DNA of 64,000 nucleotides from Chrysomallon squamiferum (taxonomy: Eukaryota; Mollusca; Gastropoda; Neomphalida; Peltospiridae). Location: assembly GCA_012295275.1 (NCBI GenBank), contig CM022672.1:24385930-24449929 (forward strand), read 5' to 3'. Each line of letters opens with the position of its first letter. Position 1 is the stretch's first letter. A program made the translations under genes and the position numbers. Positions 41,101 to 55,800 of this stretch are shown here, one piece after another. Under the pieces are notes generated by a model. The model was not told the origin of the DNA. It worked only from the letters and a program-made list of their open reading frames with translations, and searched no databases.

Positions 41101-43858
41101 TCTCATTAGAAGCATGAGACAATGATGTACTGCTTGACATCAATGTTGCTGGTGCATACACACATTATTGAGCCTCATTCACCATTTTGGTAGATGTACC
41201 CCTGTATTTCGTAACTTGACATTAAAGTAACAACACTGACACCATGGCAACATGTTACTGCTGGCTACATTCAGAAATCATGTGTACAAATAAATTCAAC
41301 ATCCATTCAGGTTGTCTGTATTTCATATCTAGTACTTAATTGCTAAACTTATCTGGCACAGTATATGCTTATTAAGACAATGATTTGACTAATATAGATC
41401 TAGAAAGATTACTTAATAACTATAGTGTAGCCAGACTAAATGATATTATGTCAGAATCACTACTGGAGAATTAATTTATAAAGAAGTTACTAAAATTTTA
41501 TCAAAAATGAGTATTTTAAAGTCATGGCAACAGATGAACCCTCTGCTGGGTTTATCAAAGAAAGATGAGGCAACAGAACATATTAAAAATTGGAGACCAA
41601 TACCACTCCTAAACATTATTTACAAATTAGGGTCAGAAGCTGCAGCAGAAAAAAAAAAAAAAAACCCTCTCTCATCACTATTATCCAGAGATCAAAATGG
41701 ATTTATTTTGGCCAATCAATGTCATCAATATTAGACATATACAGGGTGTCCACAAAGTCTGGGTACATGGGGAATTTTACTATGTTATTTATTTATGTTA
41801 TTTTTCTTACCCAGATCAAATGATGGCTCTGTCTAAAGAAGTTGGAATCGAGTTGGTACTCTTATTTATTAACATTAGAATTAAATAAAACTATTTTATT
41901 TTAAAAGTATGTATTAATCCCTTATGTACCCAGACTTTGTGGACACCCTGTATGATATATATTACATTATACAGTCAGAGAAATTAAGCCTGGAATGTTA
42001 TTAATTGTAGATTTTGGGCAAATTTATAACAAAAGTTTTACCTTATTAAAGTTATGGGTCTCAGTTCAAAGATGGATATGGACATTTATAATGAATATGA
42101 ATGATATTTATACCTAAATGATAAGATCACTGAATGCTTAAAAAGTGGCAAAGAATGAAGGTAAGGAACCAGTTATCGGCCTATATTTCTATTTTATGTG
42201 CTGAGATTCTTAGATTCTTAGATGGTAAGAAATAACAATATACACAAAATTGGGATAAACAGCAATGAATTTAAATTTCACAGTTTGCTGATGACACAAC
42301 ATAACTATTAGAATGATGTGATAAAACTCTTACAGCCTTTAAGGAAACATCAGAATATTTTACCAAAATATCTGTCTTAAATATAATACAGATAAAACTA
42401 ATATAGGCAAATTAGGCAAAGACTAAAATGATTACAGAAAAATGTGTTCAAAACATAAATTTAAATAAATTATAGAATTTACAATACTTGGGTATGGTTT
42501 TCCATGGATCTGTATCAAAGACAAGAATTTAACTAAAATTCAAAGTTGAATGAGCTTAAAAGGCTTCTTGAATGATGGTCAGAATGGTCTTTGTCACAGC
42601 TAGGAAATTATTACTGTAATCAAAAGTGCAGTTTTATTGAAAAAAAAATAATAATAAAAAAAAAACAATTCTTCTCTACCAACACCGACAGGGTCTTTTT
42701 TTTAACAAATTAGTTATCTATTTCTTTTAATTACTTTGGAATATAAAGCCTGATAAAAAAGTTAGAAAAATATTCAGGATTACAAAATTGTGGATTAAAA
42801 GCAATAAAAGTTATTTTGTAATTTACTAAAAATATCATATCTCAAAAGTATGTATTAGGACCAAAATATTTCCCCTCTTTTGAGTAATTGTTTGCAAGCT
42901 TCACTAGTATCAGTTTTGGGGGTCAGCCTACAGTAAAACAAAATCACTGATAAGCAGAAACCCCTTTTGGAAAAATGTATTACATATATGGTCAAATTTT
43001 ATAGAAAAATGAAAAGCTACTATGTTATTTATTTATGTTATTTTTCTTACATTAGGGAATTAGGTAATCTTTGTTATAAACAATGTATTTATTTATTTCT
43101 TATTAATTATTCATCTGCTGGCTGCTAATAAAAGAACTTGCAATACATAATATTATTCAACCACTGTTCAGTTGAAGAGCAACAAATGGTGGATAAACTC
43201 TCCTTTTCTAAGTTCTTTTCTTTTAATACACAGATTAATGAAAATGAGCATGCCAACATAAACAAATAAAAATACATGTACAATTTAGGGAAATAAATAT
43301 AAATCATAGAAAACATTTTAGAAATATGAAAATAATATTAATAATAATAATAAAACAAAAATTTGAACTTGTAAAACGAAAGTAGAAACACAAACTTGAT
43401 GATTCTGCTGGACATCCATATAGTTCTATTCTGAGTGTAAAAGATATTTTATCTGCATTGTAGCTCCAAGATATCCTAACAAATCTTGCAATAATTGGAG
43501 ATGAAAAGTGTGTTGATTTGACAGCCTTGGGTACAAATCCACAGTTAAATTCCTGAAAAGAAATATTTTAATTTTAGGTATTTCTTTAAAACTGTGAAGA
43601 GAGTGCTATTAAAAATTAACAAATAGGATTATATCAGGACAATCAAAAACCTAAACAGGAACAGAAAGAAAAATTAATTCAAATAGTACTTTTTATTGTC
43701 TTACTTTTATAGATTCAAATAATCTGTTTTCAAAAGCTGAAGTTTATAATAACTGAAGAGACTATGGCCATATTTAAACAAGACAAGTAAATAAATAATT
43801 TAACAAAATTTGAGTTGGCTGAGTTAAACCTTCTATGAAATTAAACACAACTAGAACA

Positions 43859-43896
<38 letters not shown>

Positions 43897-46800
43897 CCAT
43901 ACATATTTTTTTAGATTTTTATCCTTTTTACAATTAATATTTCATTAATGAGTTTTCTCACTTCCAACACATTTATTTAACAAAAATCTTTTAAAGTCTA
44001 CTTTCAAATTTTATTGCACTGATTTAGTTTTTGTGACCAAATAACAAAGAAATAATTCCAGTGTACAAAACCCAAGGAAGTAAACCAATATGGACAAAAT
44101 GTCAATACACTACATTGAAAACTCGTATTTCATTTGAAGGAAGAATTCAACAAATATCAAAATTTTTTACTTTGCAAACAGGTTTCAAATAATTTCACCT
44201 TCATTTAGTTAAAAAAATAAAACTATTGTTTTTCAATTAAACAATAATTTAACAAATAGTTATTTAATTTGCATGAACTATTTTGTTTATTTCTATTTTT
44301 ATTATTATTATACTTATTATTATTATTTTTAAATCCACCAGTAGTGTATTCCAAATTTAAGTAAAACATTAAATATATATTCAGAAGCATCAAGTCAATG
44401 TAATTTTTAATGTAATTTTGATTCTAGAAATAATAAGATAAAAATGTTATATTACAATATTGTAACCTTTTTGGTTAATTGTAATTGATTTTATTTATAT
44501 GTAAATATCAGAATGTATTTTTCATTAATTGATCCGTCAGTATTCAGTTGCATGCAAAAATAAACTTAATACCAGTTTCAAAAACCCATCATTTCCATGT
44601 TTAGAAAGTTATAATTAAGCATAATTCATTCTGTTACAACATTTTTCTTCAGTATTTTTAGCTAAGCACATGAGATACCATCTAAATAATATCATCATAT
44701 ATAGTGAGATGTTTTGCTTTAAAACTAAACTTTACCTCTGAGTTCTTTTCATTCTTAACATTTGAGAAGTTAGTCAAATCTCTAGAATACTTTATCTGAA
44801 AGTTGAAGGGTAATGAAGTTTTCTTTGATTGAATAAAAGCTGTTATTGTATCTCCATTAGCTGAACTGCATTTCATTGAATGTAACAAGAAAATTTGATG
44901 AAGATCAACCTGCAAGAATTAAAAAGAATATTAGTAAATGGCTTTCATACCTCAGCTCCGCATTATTTCAGATATCTTGTACTGATGTCATCCTTTACAG
45001 CAATTCAGTATCATCATTAACAAGGAAGACTGACCATGAAACAATAAAAGATAAAAGTTAAATCAGAATCAACCATCACAAAAATAAGAATGAAATTACT
45101 TAAGTTTTTTCAAACTTACTAATAACATAAATTGCTGAAAGACTTGCAGAAATAATGTATCAAATTTCATATGCTCTGGGCCATATTTTCACTATATATA
45201 GAAGAGTCCTAGCTATTAACTGAAAATATTGCCTATCTCTTTTATGTAAATCTTTGAATAAAATTATGTCACTGTGGCCAGTTAAATCCTGCATCTACTT
45301 AACATTGGACATTGTCCTTGTTCGTTAGTTCTTTGAGCCTAAAAAGAAAAGTATGCTTCTGAAGATATTTTTTAAAAAGCCACCTTATTTCTATCATATA
45401 ATATTGAAAGCAAATATAATAACCTTTAGAAATAATAAAAAGTGTCGTAAGTAGGAATGCAAAAAAGTATTTATGGTGTACAATTCACAAAACATAAATA
45501 TCTAACCTGAATAAATCCCTTTGGTTCTGTTGTTTGAAAAAAATTCAGGCCATTAGCAAGCTTAAGAGAAATGTGATCTATCTTTGCATTTTCTAGTACA
45601 TTTCCTGATGATGTCCAGTCATTTTCTAAAATGGTCCAATGTCCATTGAGTATAGGCAAATCACAATCTGAAGAAGAAATCAAATCTTTTTCTAAATCTA
45701 AAAAAAATTAAATAATAAAAATAATGTTATTAATAAATATACTTATTATTATCAATAATATATCTGAAATATTTGCTTTTAAAGTTGTCATTCTTCAAAA
45801 ATAGGCTGGTAATCTTGCCAGTGAGTAATTTAGTATTTCTTAAAAGATATTTAAGAATCAGAAAATTTGATATACAATTCAATAGGAAACACATTTTAAA
45901 TAGATGTTTTAATATCACTTGGAATTTACCATACTTGGTCAGCTATTGTGAAGAAATGGCAGAAAAAGAGATAACCGAATTTTACTCTGTTTAAAAACAT
46001 GAAGAAATCAGTGGATATTCACATAATGAGTTTGTTGATACATTAGTGAAGGATTTATTTCAGCATTTGTAAATACTTATTCTTTTAAATAACAACCCCT
46101 TGCACCTCATCTTTAGATAATAATGATTTCACCACACAATTCAGACAATTTTCAAACTTAGTTTGAATAATGGACATGTTACAGGATGCTTGCCCAAAAT
46201 GCCTTTTTGAACTGTGCATGTGTAGTCACTATGTGGTGTATGTGTTTTGATGTTCTATATTCAATCAACCACTACAAGGTAAAAACCAAATCCATGAAAA
46301 ACAATATACAATAGATCACAACATCCAAATACAGAAGTGTTACAGAAATATATACCACATCATTTGCCAATATATATTGTAAATCTCATCCACCATTTAT
46401 GAATTCTTTAACAGGTTTGCCAGTACTCTTAACCTTTTTCATGACTTTATTTGCTAGTGTATGTCTTCTAGTATCTTTTCAAAGGATTTGTTGGTTTTTT
46501 GACAAGTACATAAAAGTAGTTTGTTTATATTCAAAGATAAGACAAAAATTCTGTTAAGTAAATTAGATGAGTTCCTTATGGTTATGTTAAATATTTAGTT
46601 TTTACAGTTAAAACTACAAGTAGTTCCATATTCTGTAAGGAAAAAAACAAAATAATAAGAAAGAAAAATAATAGATATCTTTAATAAAGTCATATGCAAA
46701 CTTAGATTTATTATGCAGATTAGATGGTGCATATATTATAAAATAAATTATAGATTGCAAAATATTTACAACTGGTGTTAGAGAAGTTGTGTGACTGATT

Positions 46801-49800
46801 GAAATAATTTTACCACACAGATGTTTTTTATATACATTATTAAACAGTTGCCATCTTACCTTTTTCTTTATATTGGCAAAATGAACAAGCTTTTGCAGTT
46901 GATACGGGTTTAAATGTCCATAAGTACTTATTTGTTCTATCAATAACAGCCACCATTTCCTCTGTACCTATTTCTGGTACTGCATTACAAAATAATGTAA
47001 AGTCAACCCATGTGCCATCTTGCCATTCTGTGTTCATTAGAGATTTTCCTTTAAGACCTGAAATACAGAATTGTTTCCTTAATGAAAATAAAAATATATG
47101 GATAATTTTGCATTTAAAGTGATGTTTCAAGTTAGAAGCATTTGTTTTTTTACTGGAAAATTACTGAAATCTGCATAGCATCTTTATTTTTATGTAACTA
47201 ACAACACCAACGCAAATACAGGTAAGAGTCCATTTATTCAGCTTCCAGAAATCAAGAAAATACAGGAAACTGGTTATACTTTTTAACTTGCTACTTTTGA
47301 ATTTAGTGCAACATGTTGAATAGTAACACAGCTGTTTGCAAATTTTTTTATCTGGGTACTTATAACATTCACATTGCTTACAATCACAACTATCTGCATC
47401 AGACCATTATATCAAAAACAGTATGTGACTTCACATCAGTATTACTTAAGAAAATATATATTATTATTCTTTTATTTTTTTAATTATTTTTTATGATTTA
47501 TGAAATACAATTGTTATTTATTGACATTATTTATCAGAAATCATGCTTTTAAATAACAAACCTCTTACATTGTAAATTTTACATCCAAAATCTAAAATAA
47601 AAATGTAGAATACTTACCTAAAAACCAGTATTTGCAATTCTTGTAAAGATGAAGTAGAGAATACACTGTTCTTGCTTCAGTAATTATATGAGGCGAAAAT
47701 AAATGGCCGCCATATTTTTTACATTCATTGTAAGCTTCATCAAAAGTTGTTTCATTTGGCACAATAACAAAATACTTGGTTGTTTTAACAAATGGTTTTA
47801 ATAAATTTTTATGCAAATGATAAGGTAACGTCTGGATTTGATAGTTACTGATCTGTGGTGGCACATCTATCAAAAAGAATGTTTTTTTTTTCTTTCCATG
47901 TATTAACAAACGTCCAAGAAGAAAATAATTATAAATAAAAAAATAATGGAAACAGAAGGAAAAAGAAGGGGAAAAAAAAGAATATTAAATAGAAAATATT
48001 AAATAAAGGTGAAAATAAGATGTGAAAATTAACTGTTTCAGAGAACAGAGAAAATGACTACAGATAATAAATGGAAAACCTTAAGACTCATGGTCATATA
48101 AATATTCCTAAAAGCTTTGTTATTTTTTATAAAGTACTTCTTTCCATAAGTATAGCTACTGTCTGTATATTTCATACTACCTTAATATTCTCTTTGAAAA
48201 CTGTATTACCTGGCAAACATGTCTTTCCATCGATAAATAAATGATACTGAAAGTTACAGGTACAGAAAAAATGTTCAGGTGTATCAATACAGTTGTGGCT
48301 GCATGGATTTTTACTACATTCATTAACAAGGCCTCGTCCTGATTATAAAAAGAAGGAAACAAAATAGACTGAAAACATTTAGAAAATCAAACAAAGATTA
48401 CTTTTATATTTTTATGCAAGTTATAGTTACAGGTACAGTTAGAAACTAACATGGAAAAATTTTAGAAATATTTTTTCTAGCTACTGTCCTTTCCTACATT
48501 ACAACAATACCTGTGAAGTTTTGAAAGGTAAAATCACCTTTTACTTTTCTTCTGTGGACAGTATATCCTAAGTCACATAATAATATGTATTAAATTAACT
48601 AATTTTATTTAATTTTTACAGATTTAGCTCTTTACTTCTGTACAAAAATGTTACAATAATGAAATCAGTGTAATAACCTCAAAGATTAATCATATTGTAT
48701 GGCTTTTAAATTTATTATCTCATTTTATAATGTTTCTTTATGTTCTACATACCGTATATACTTGTGTACAAGGTGACCTTATGTATAAGTCGATGTGTAT
48801 TTTAAGACCAAAAATTGCGTCATTTTAGGTATTACTTGAGTATAAGTTGACTGTAGATTTCAGGCACCATCACTATTTTTAGACCAGTGTGACAGTGCCA
48901 TGAAGGCCTACATTGTACGCCTACTGTAACATATCTTGCACGAGCTGTAATATGCACGAACATACCATAATAATATAAATGCATGTATTGCACGAGCTAT
49001 AGCCTAAATGTATCATAAATAGTATCTCTTTAATGTAATAGGTCTAACATGGAGACCTAACTTACCGTTATATTTAGCCGTTCTTAGATTTACAAAATTT
49101 GTCGGTAGTGGCATTAATGACGATTGCAATATTATTTCACCAAATTCTTTACAATTAAACAAGTGAGTTTTGTTTATGAAATTAGGACGATATTTAGTGT
49201 AATTTGGCAGAGAAGTCTGCATTCCTAGATCATTGCAAGACGCCGTAAGGCATAATGCCGTACTGACGGTTTTCTCGCTTTAAAATGTATTTTTATGTCA
49301 TTAAACAGAAGAATATCATGTTTTACCTTCATGTTTGGTTTTGTTATTTAATTTTTCAAAAATTTTTATATACGATAAAATTATATTTTTGAAAAGCTGA
49401 AAGACCGTGATTATTTTAGATGCATCCCTTAGCAAAAAATAGTCAAAATGGCGACTCTTCGGCAACAGCTACAAAAGCATTACCTATGTATAAATCGACC
49501 CCCAAAATATTACCTAAATATAGTCTCCCAAAAATTCGACTTATACACAAGTATATACGGTAGTTATGAAATAAGCACTTCTTTTACTGTTATACAAATA
49601 TCTTGGTAGCCTGAACTCACTTTATAAAATTTAAAGCTTAACTTGTGATTAATTCAACAATTCATTTTTGAAAGGAATCATATTATTACAAATATGTCAT
49701 AGTGTGTCTGTTAATATTGATACATTAGAAATTTTAAACTCACTGAGCTTCTCATAATCATTACTAGCCACATGGAAATGGGGGAATGTTATAGAATTAG

Positions 49801-52800
49801 ATTTCACAGAACAAAGTATATGTATTCAAATTGAATATGCAAATGTGTTTTATACAAAACAGATTAATTTTAGTAGGAAAAGAGTTTATAATAATGCTGG
49901 TGAACACAAATCCTGTGTATGGGCATGCAAGTTTGGAAATAACAACTGACAGAACATATTCTTTTTCCTTGTGTCTGTGTTAAAAAAATTTCATTTCAAC
50001 AATTGTGATCGTGTTCAAAACCTCATACATTCTGGAAATTCTGTGTGATCAGTTTTTTCATATTTGCAATGAAAGTGTGAGAAACTATATTGCTAAAAAC
50101 ATCACATAAATGCACCACAAACTGAGAATAATTAATTTTTTTATTTTATTTTATTATTCTTCTTTGTTTTGGTCAAAAAAATTTGATGAATGAATGGCTG
50201 AATATATGGGTTATTCAAAACTTATCAAAACAAATATTTGCATTCAACTAATTACCTGTGAGATGTCCAATAAGGTCCCACTGATAACCTTTGCATATGG
50301 TTCTATCACTAATCTGTAGAGTAATTTCTGTAGCATTAAAGAATGGGTCCATGAAAATTATACTTTTTGATCTCTTTCTTTTCCTCATCTCCTGAAATAA
50401 AATATTAAATTATATTGAAAACTATTTCACCAGTACTTTCTAAATCTTTAACAACATTTTAACTAAATATACAGTTTCAACAAAAGTTTATAATGTAGTC
50501 CTGAAATTAACAAGAAAAAAAAAATTAAAATTATATTGATTATTGTTCCGTTTGTTTTACTTTTATTTGTTTGTTTGTTGGGATTTTTTTTTTTTTTTTT
50601 TATTAAAAATGTTTATCAATAACGGATATATGTTATTTGCATCACTGAAAGTAATTGTTTGATACTGCATATTTTGATGTGAAGCTAAAACAAATTTAGA
50701 GATATTCTTTTCGTGTAAGCCTAAAAAATTGCAATAGTTCTGCCATAATATTCCTTGCTATCAGGGGGGAAAAGAAATTTGTCATTATTAGGATGCAAAA
50801 TCACAACTGTTAATTTAGTTGGTATAACTTAATTAAATTGACAATCCATTTGCATGACTTACAACAAATGTTAATATTTCAGTTGTTAAAATATAACACT
50901 CTTTGTCAACCATACCAATAAATATTCAACAAATTAGCAGCTTTCAACAGACAGCTGATGTAACCTAACAACATTTAAGCTTGCCAAAAGAAAATGTCAT
51001 TTTTGTATTATTTATAATTTTATTTCTCTAATGGCAATTTTAAAACATTTATCAAAGACATCTAACACTGCAATTTTATTTGTTCGATTGTGATTATTAT
51101 TTGGTTAAACAGTGAAAAGAATTTTAATCCTAACACTAATGGCCACTATTTACTATTAACCTGGAAAAAAATGTTCTAGGTGGGTTTTTCTTTCAAAATA
51201 CCTGAGTCTTACTGACTGTCTTTGATTGAAATTCTTTATATTCAATGTGAAAGGTTAGAAATGTAGTGCTGCAGACCATGCCAATAACAAATACACCACT
51301 TATCTCATTCTCAGAATTCAATGTAACCTAAAACAAAAACAAAAAAGACATTTAATTATGATTTAACCCAACATAAAATGTAAAAAAATTTAATAATAAA
51401 TAACATTTATTTATAATTTTTATTCTTATTGTATATATTACGTGCCATAACTGTATTCAATTATGTAGTATAAAAAGAAATTAATAAAATTTCAGCATCA
51501 TTTTAAAAACTTTGAATGTCTGAATACCTATATTTAACTAATACAATAAATATGTATAAACATGTTTTCATCATATTTACTCACTTTGATTCAACCATGT
51601 CACACAAAGAACATAATATAAACAAATTTATAGTTACTAAACATGAACATTATTTCTCTTCCTTATATCTATTTTAAAAAATTAATTGATGCTTATGGAA
51701 TATCTTCCTTTCAATTATGCTTGATAGTTCATTTGTTTTAGAATTATCAAATAAGGCTACACCATAACAATTGGGAAGAAAATTACAATTTTTAAATTGT
51801 ATTTAATTACATATAGTGACAGGAAATATATTAAGCTCTAGAACAAAAAGGTACTTTTACTGTTAGACCAAGAATGGAAGCAATATTAAAAAAATAAATA
51901 AAATATTAAAAAGAGGCCTCTCTTGCTAGTAAAAGGTTTGCCACATTTTGAAATGAGTAATTTTTTCCAAATTAAACTAAGAGAAAACAAACTAACTATG
52001 CTGGATTAAAAATAGATTTATATGAAAAACAGCTTCTCTGAAGAATAATCAATTATCTATTACTTTTGTGATTATATTAAAAAATCACAAGCTTGAGATT
52101 AAATAAGTTTTTATTTCAGGTAACATACTGCTATGTTTCTATTAAAAAAATAAAAAAATAAAATTCAAATTATTCTTTTAAGCCCTGCAACATATTTATT
52201 GCACAACAATGTACATACTGGAAATGTTGTTTGTATGTACATTTTGAAGGTTTCTTTGATGTGAATATAATATGTTTAAAATCACATGTAATTCTTTACT
52301 AAAACAAATATTCAAGTTCAGTAATTATGAATTTGAATAACAGAAACAAAAGTTAATCTTAAGCATTTGATAAATCCAAATATCATATTCAAGAAATATG
52401 ATGATGTCACATTTGTTAAACAAATGGTATTCAGACATTCCATAGTTACTGAACATGTTAATTACAATTTTAATTTATCTATAATTTATAGGACTACCTT
52501 TATAAATGCTACTTGGATTGTAACAAAACTGAAAGATGCATTGTGATTTGGACTCTGGATGTTTATACTTTCTTTTATTTTTGAATATACATACATAAAC
52601 ACATAAAAACACTCATGTATACATTGTATTGCTTTAATCAAATGGTTTATAATATATTGGTTTAATGAAAAGAAAATTGTTTTAGCTGATTTCCATTTAA
52701 TTTCTGAGAATTTGCTAAGTTTTTCATGTCTTATTATGTCTTGAATATTTTACAGACAACTAGAAACTGTTTAAAATTAAGATAGCATTTTCAGAAATAA

Positions 52801-55800
52801 TAATACCCTCAAAAATTTGTTAGTATTAACATCAGGATTCCAGTATGATCCAAACATAATTCCTGTGGCAGTTTTGACAAACATCTTAGAACCACGACGA
52901 CTTCTTGCTGGACCAAATGCTAAACTTGAAGCCAGAGATATTCGAGTAGTATAAGCTGATGAGGAGAACTGATCATCATGAACATCGTGATAACCAGTGA
53001 ATAAGTAAGAACCATCCTCTGTAGAACATAATGAAAAACAAATATACATACGCACACACAAACACACCCACACACCCATACACACATTATTATTATTATT
53101 GAAATGCTGTAATAAAAATTATACCTTTTAAAAATTATATGACTGCATTAATCACATGAAAAAATGATGGATAAGTTCAGTTAATACGTCATTGAAAGTG
53201 CAAGGAATATTCTACCAAATCAAGCCTTGTCATACATTAATTTTGGATTTTTATATTTTATTCTTATTTCATTTATTTTATTTCTTTATTTATTTTCGAT
53301 TATGTTTTTTTTCCTATCTGCTAGAAGGTACATCTATCGGTTGTCATTTCTTATTTAATTTTATTGGATTTGATTACACACATAACTAACCTTTTATATT
53401 TTATTCCAGAACTTAAAGTTATATGAACACCAAATTTTGTTAATAAACAGGTTAATTGTAACTATGTGAAATCATCATTGAAAATAAAATTTGAGTCATT
53501 CTTGTACTCCCAAATCAGCAGTTTTTCAGAAAACTTCATTTTAGTTACACACTTGTTCAGGAGTATAACCAAAAGGTTAGGAAATCTGTAAAGAGGTGAC
53601 ATACTTACTTGAAATACGACAGCTTATGTAGTATTCTTCTCTGTCAGTAACAGCATTCCAAATCACACTTCTGTTTTGTTTACCAATTACAACTGTTGAA
53701 CCTGCTGCTTGTAGTCTGTCCAAATTAGGAATGATAGTTTTATATGATCCATCAATGGATTTAAAGAAGCTGTTATCCAAATCCACATCTGCATAACCTT
53801 TAAAATAAAACATCTTAAACTATTTTTAAATTCTGAGGATATTTTTAAAAAATGAAATGAAATAAACATGCAAAAATAAATGTAACTATGTAAATATATG
53901 CTTAACAACTATTAGTGTTCAGTAGGTGTCAAATATGTTTTCTGTTACCAAATCAGAAATATTACCAATGTGATAATATTGGTTGTCAACTCCACTTTGT
54001 GTTAGTTCACCCAAAAATTGGTTATATTCTTCAGATGTAAAAAATGTAGTTAAATGACCTCCTTGAGTAAGACACTGAGTCTGTCCCTTTTCAAAAGTTG
54101 ACTTTTCTTTATACACTCTAAAGTAAACTGAATAATCTGCAAAAGAAACAGAAACAACCTGTTCTTACATGCAAAAAGAAACTTTCATTCATTGAATTTT
54201 TACATAATTATCAAACAATATATTCTCCATTTCTACAAATAACTTTTGGTGCCATAAATAATTTGACATTATAATCAATTTAAAAATGTTTTATAGATGA
54301 AAATGGTTATTAACCATAAATAAAAAAACATGATATAACATATTTGCATTAACCTTTTATACATTTAAATCCATCACGCCACAATATAAATCCTTTGAAA
54401 CAAGTGCAGACTGCAATTTCATTTTTCATTGTGCACTGATGCTGACAACCTCCATTATTTACTGGACATGTTTTAAACAGTTCTGTATTAGAAAGAAAGA
54501 AAAAAAAAATAATAATAAATTGCATTTTATAAGAAATGTTTTTCTGGTTTTTCAGAACATTTTACCAGTTGCCTGGGTCTGACTTGTGGCAACATATTTT
54601 TTAATTAACAATTTGACAAATATAGTATAAAATTTAAGTTTAAATAAATGGTCTGAATGAAATCTTTATACTTCCAAATTATTATTTTGTTTTCTCAGAC
54701 CTATATGCTTACAAAGTATGACAGTATAATATTATTCTGTCAAAATATTTGAAAAGCAGTGTCTTACTCCTTCAGCTGTATCATCATCATGTACAGAACA
54801 TGTATACTAATTTTGTGAAGAAAGAAGTTTTACTTCAAGGATGGAATTTAAATAATTAATTAATTATTTAATTAATAAAAACACAAAACTGTTTATATAA
54901 GTCACAATGACAAGATTTTCAAGTTTGATATTGAAACAGTAGTTACTAGTTAAAATAAAAGATGTTGACAAACATCTAAGATATGCACCAGTTTATGCTT
55001 AGTGTCCATTATTATTATATTAAAATATTATTTATATACTGTTTATAGAAAAACAGAAATTGTGCCTGTTGTTACTATTTATTGCATTACCTCCAAAAGT
55101 ATAAATGAGCAACAATGACTCTACACAGTTCCTGTGAATGAGTAAATTCATTTTGTTGTTAATTAGCTATCACCAAAAACTTTAAATCAGAGGTACTCAG
55201 TGTATCATATGAATCAACCAGTCAATCACAAAGGTAGTATGGATAGATTGCATGGCATTAAAAAAAATCAGTTTGACAGACACATTTAAGATTTTGTTTT
55301 TACTTGAGCCAGTAGCTACATTAATGTGGTACCCATTTAGGGAAGATGCCAAGTTTGATTCACTTGCATCAAAAATTGCAATGTAGTTTCACCAGAACTC
55401 ATCTAAAATGGAGGATGAGATTTTGACTGTAGAAGCTGACAATGAGCTGAAGTTCAGAGCTCAAAGGAATTTCTGGAACTTACAGAGGAAATATACCAAA
55501 ACATGAGGAAATGCACTACCTCCCTGACTGCATGTTTTGGTTACACTTATTTATGCAACATGAAAATTGTTAAGTCAAAATACCATTCTACTATGACTGA
55601 TGATCATTTCCATTCAGTGAAAGTGATCAGAGTAATATAAGGACCAACAATATAAAGAGTTGTATTGTGGCATATGAGTTCATGGTTATGCAAGGTTAAT
55701 CAACATATATTGTGTATATAAAGTATTCTCAGTATATATATGAATGAATATGATTTGCATTTGTAATGCAGGTAGATCATTTTGACTGTCATTTTAAAAA

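Noticed and set aside
55091-55134. 44-base mini-exon with good-looking acceptor (CATTCACAG) and donor (GGAG/GTAATG) that might fill the gap between exons 3 and 4
   Set aside because: With the T carried from exon 3 it gives TGA at once; the other frames do not fit both neighbours. Too short to trust.
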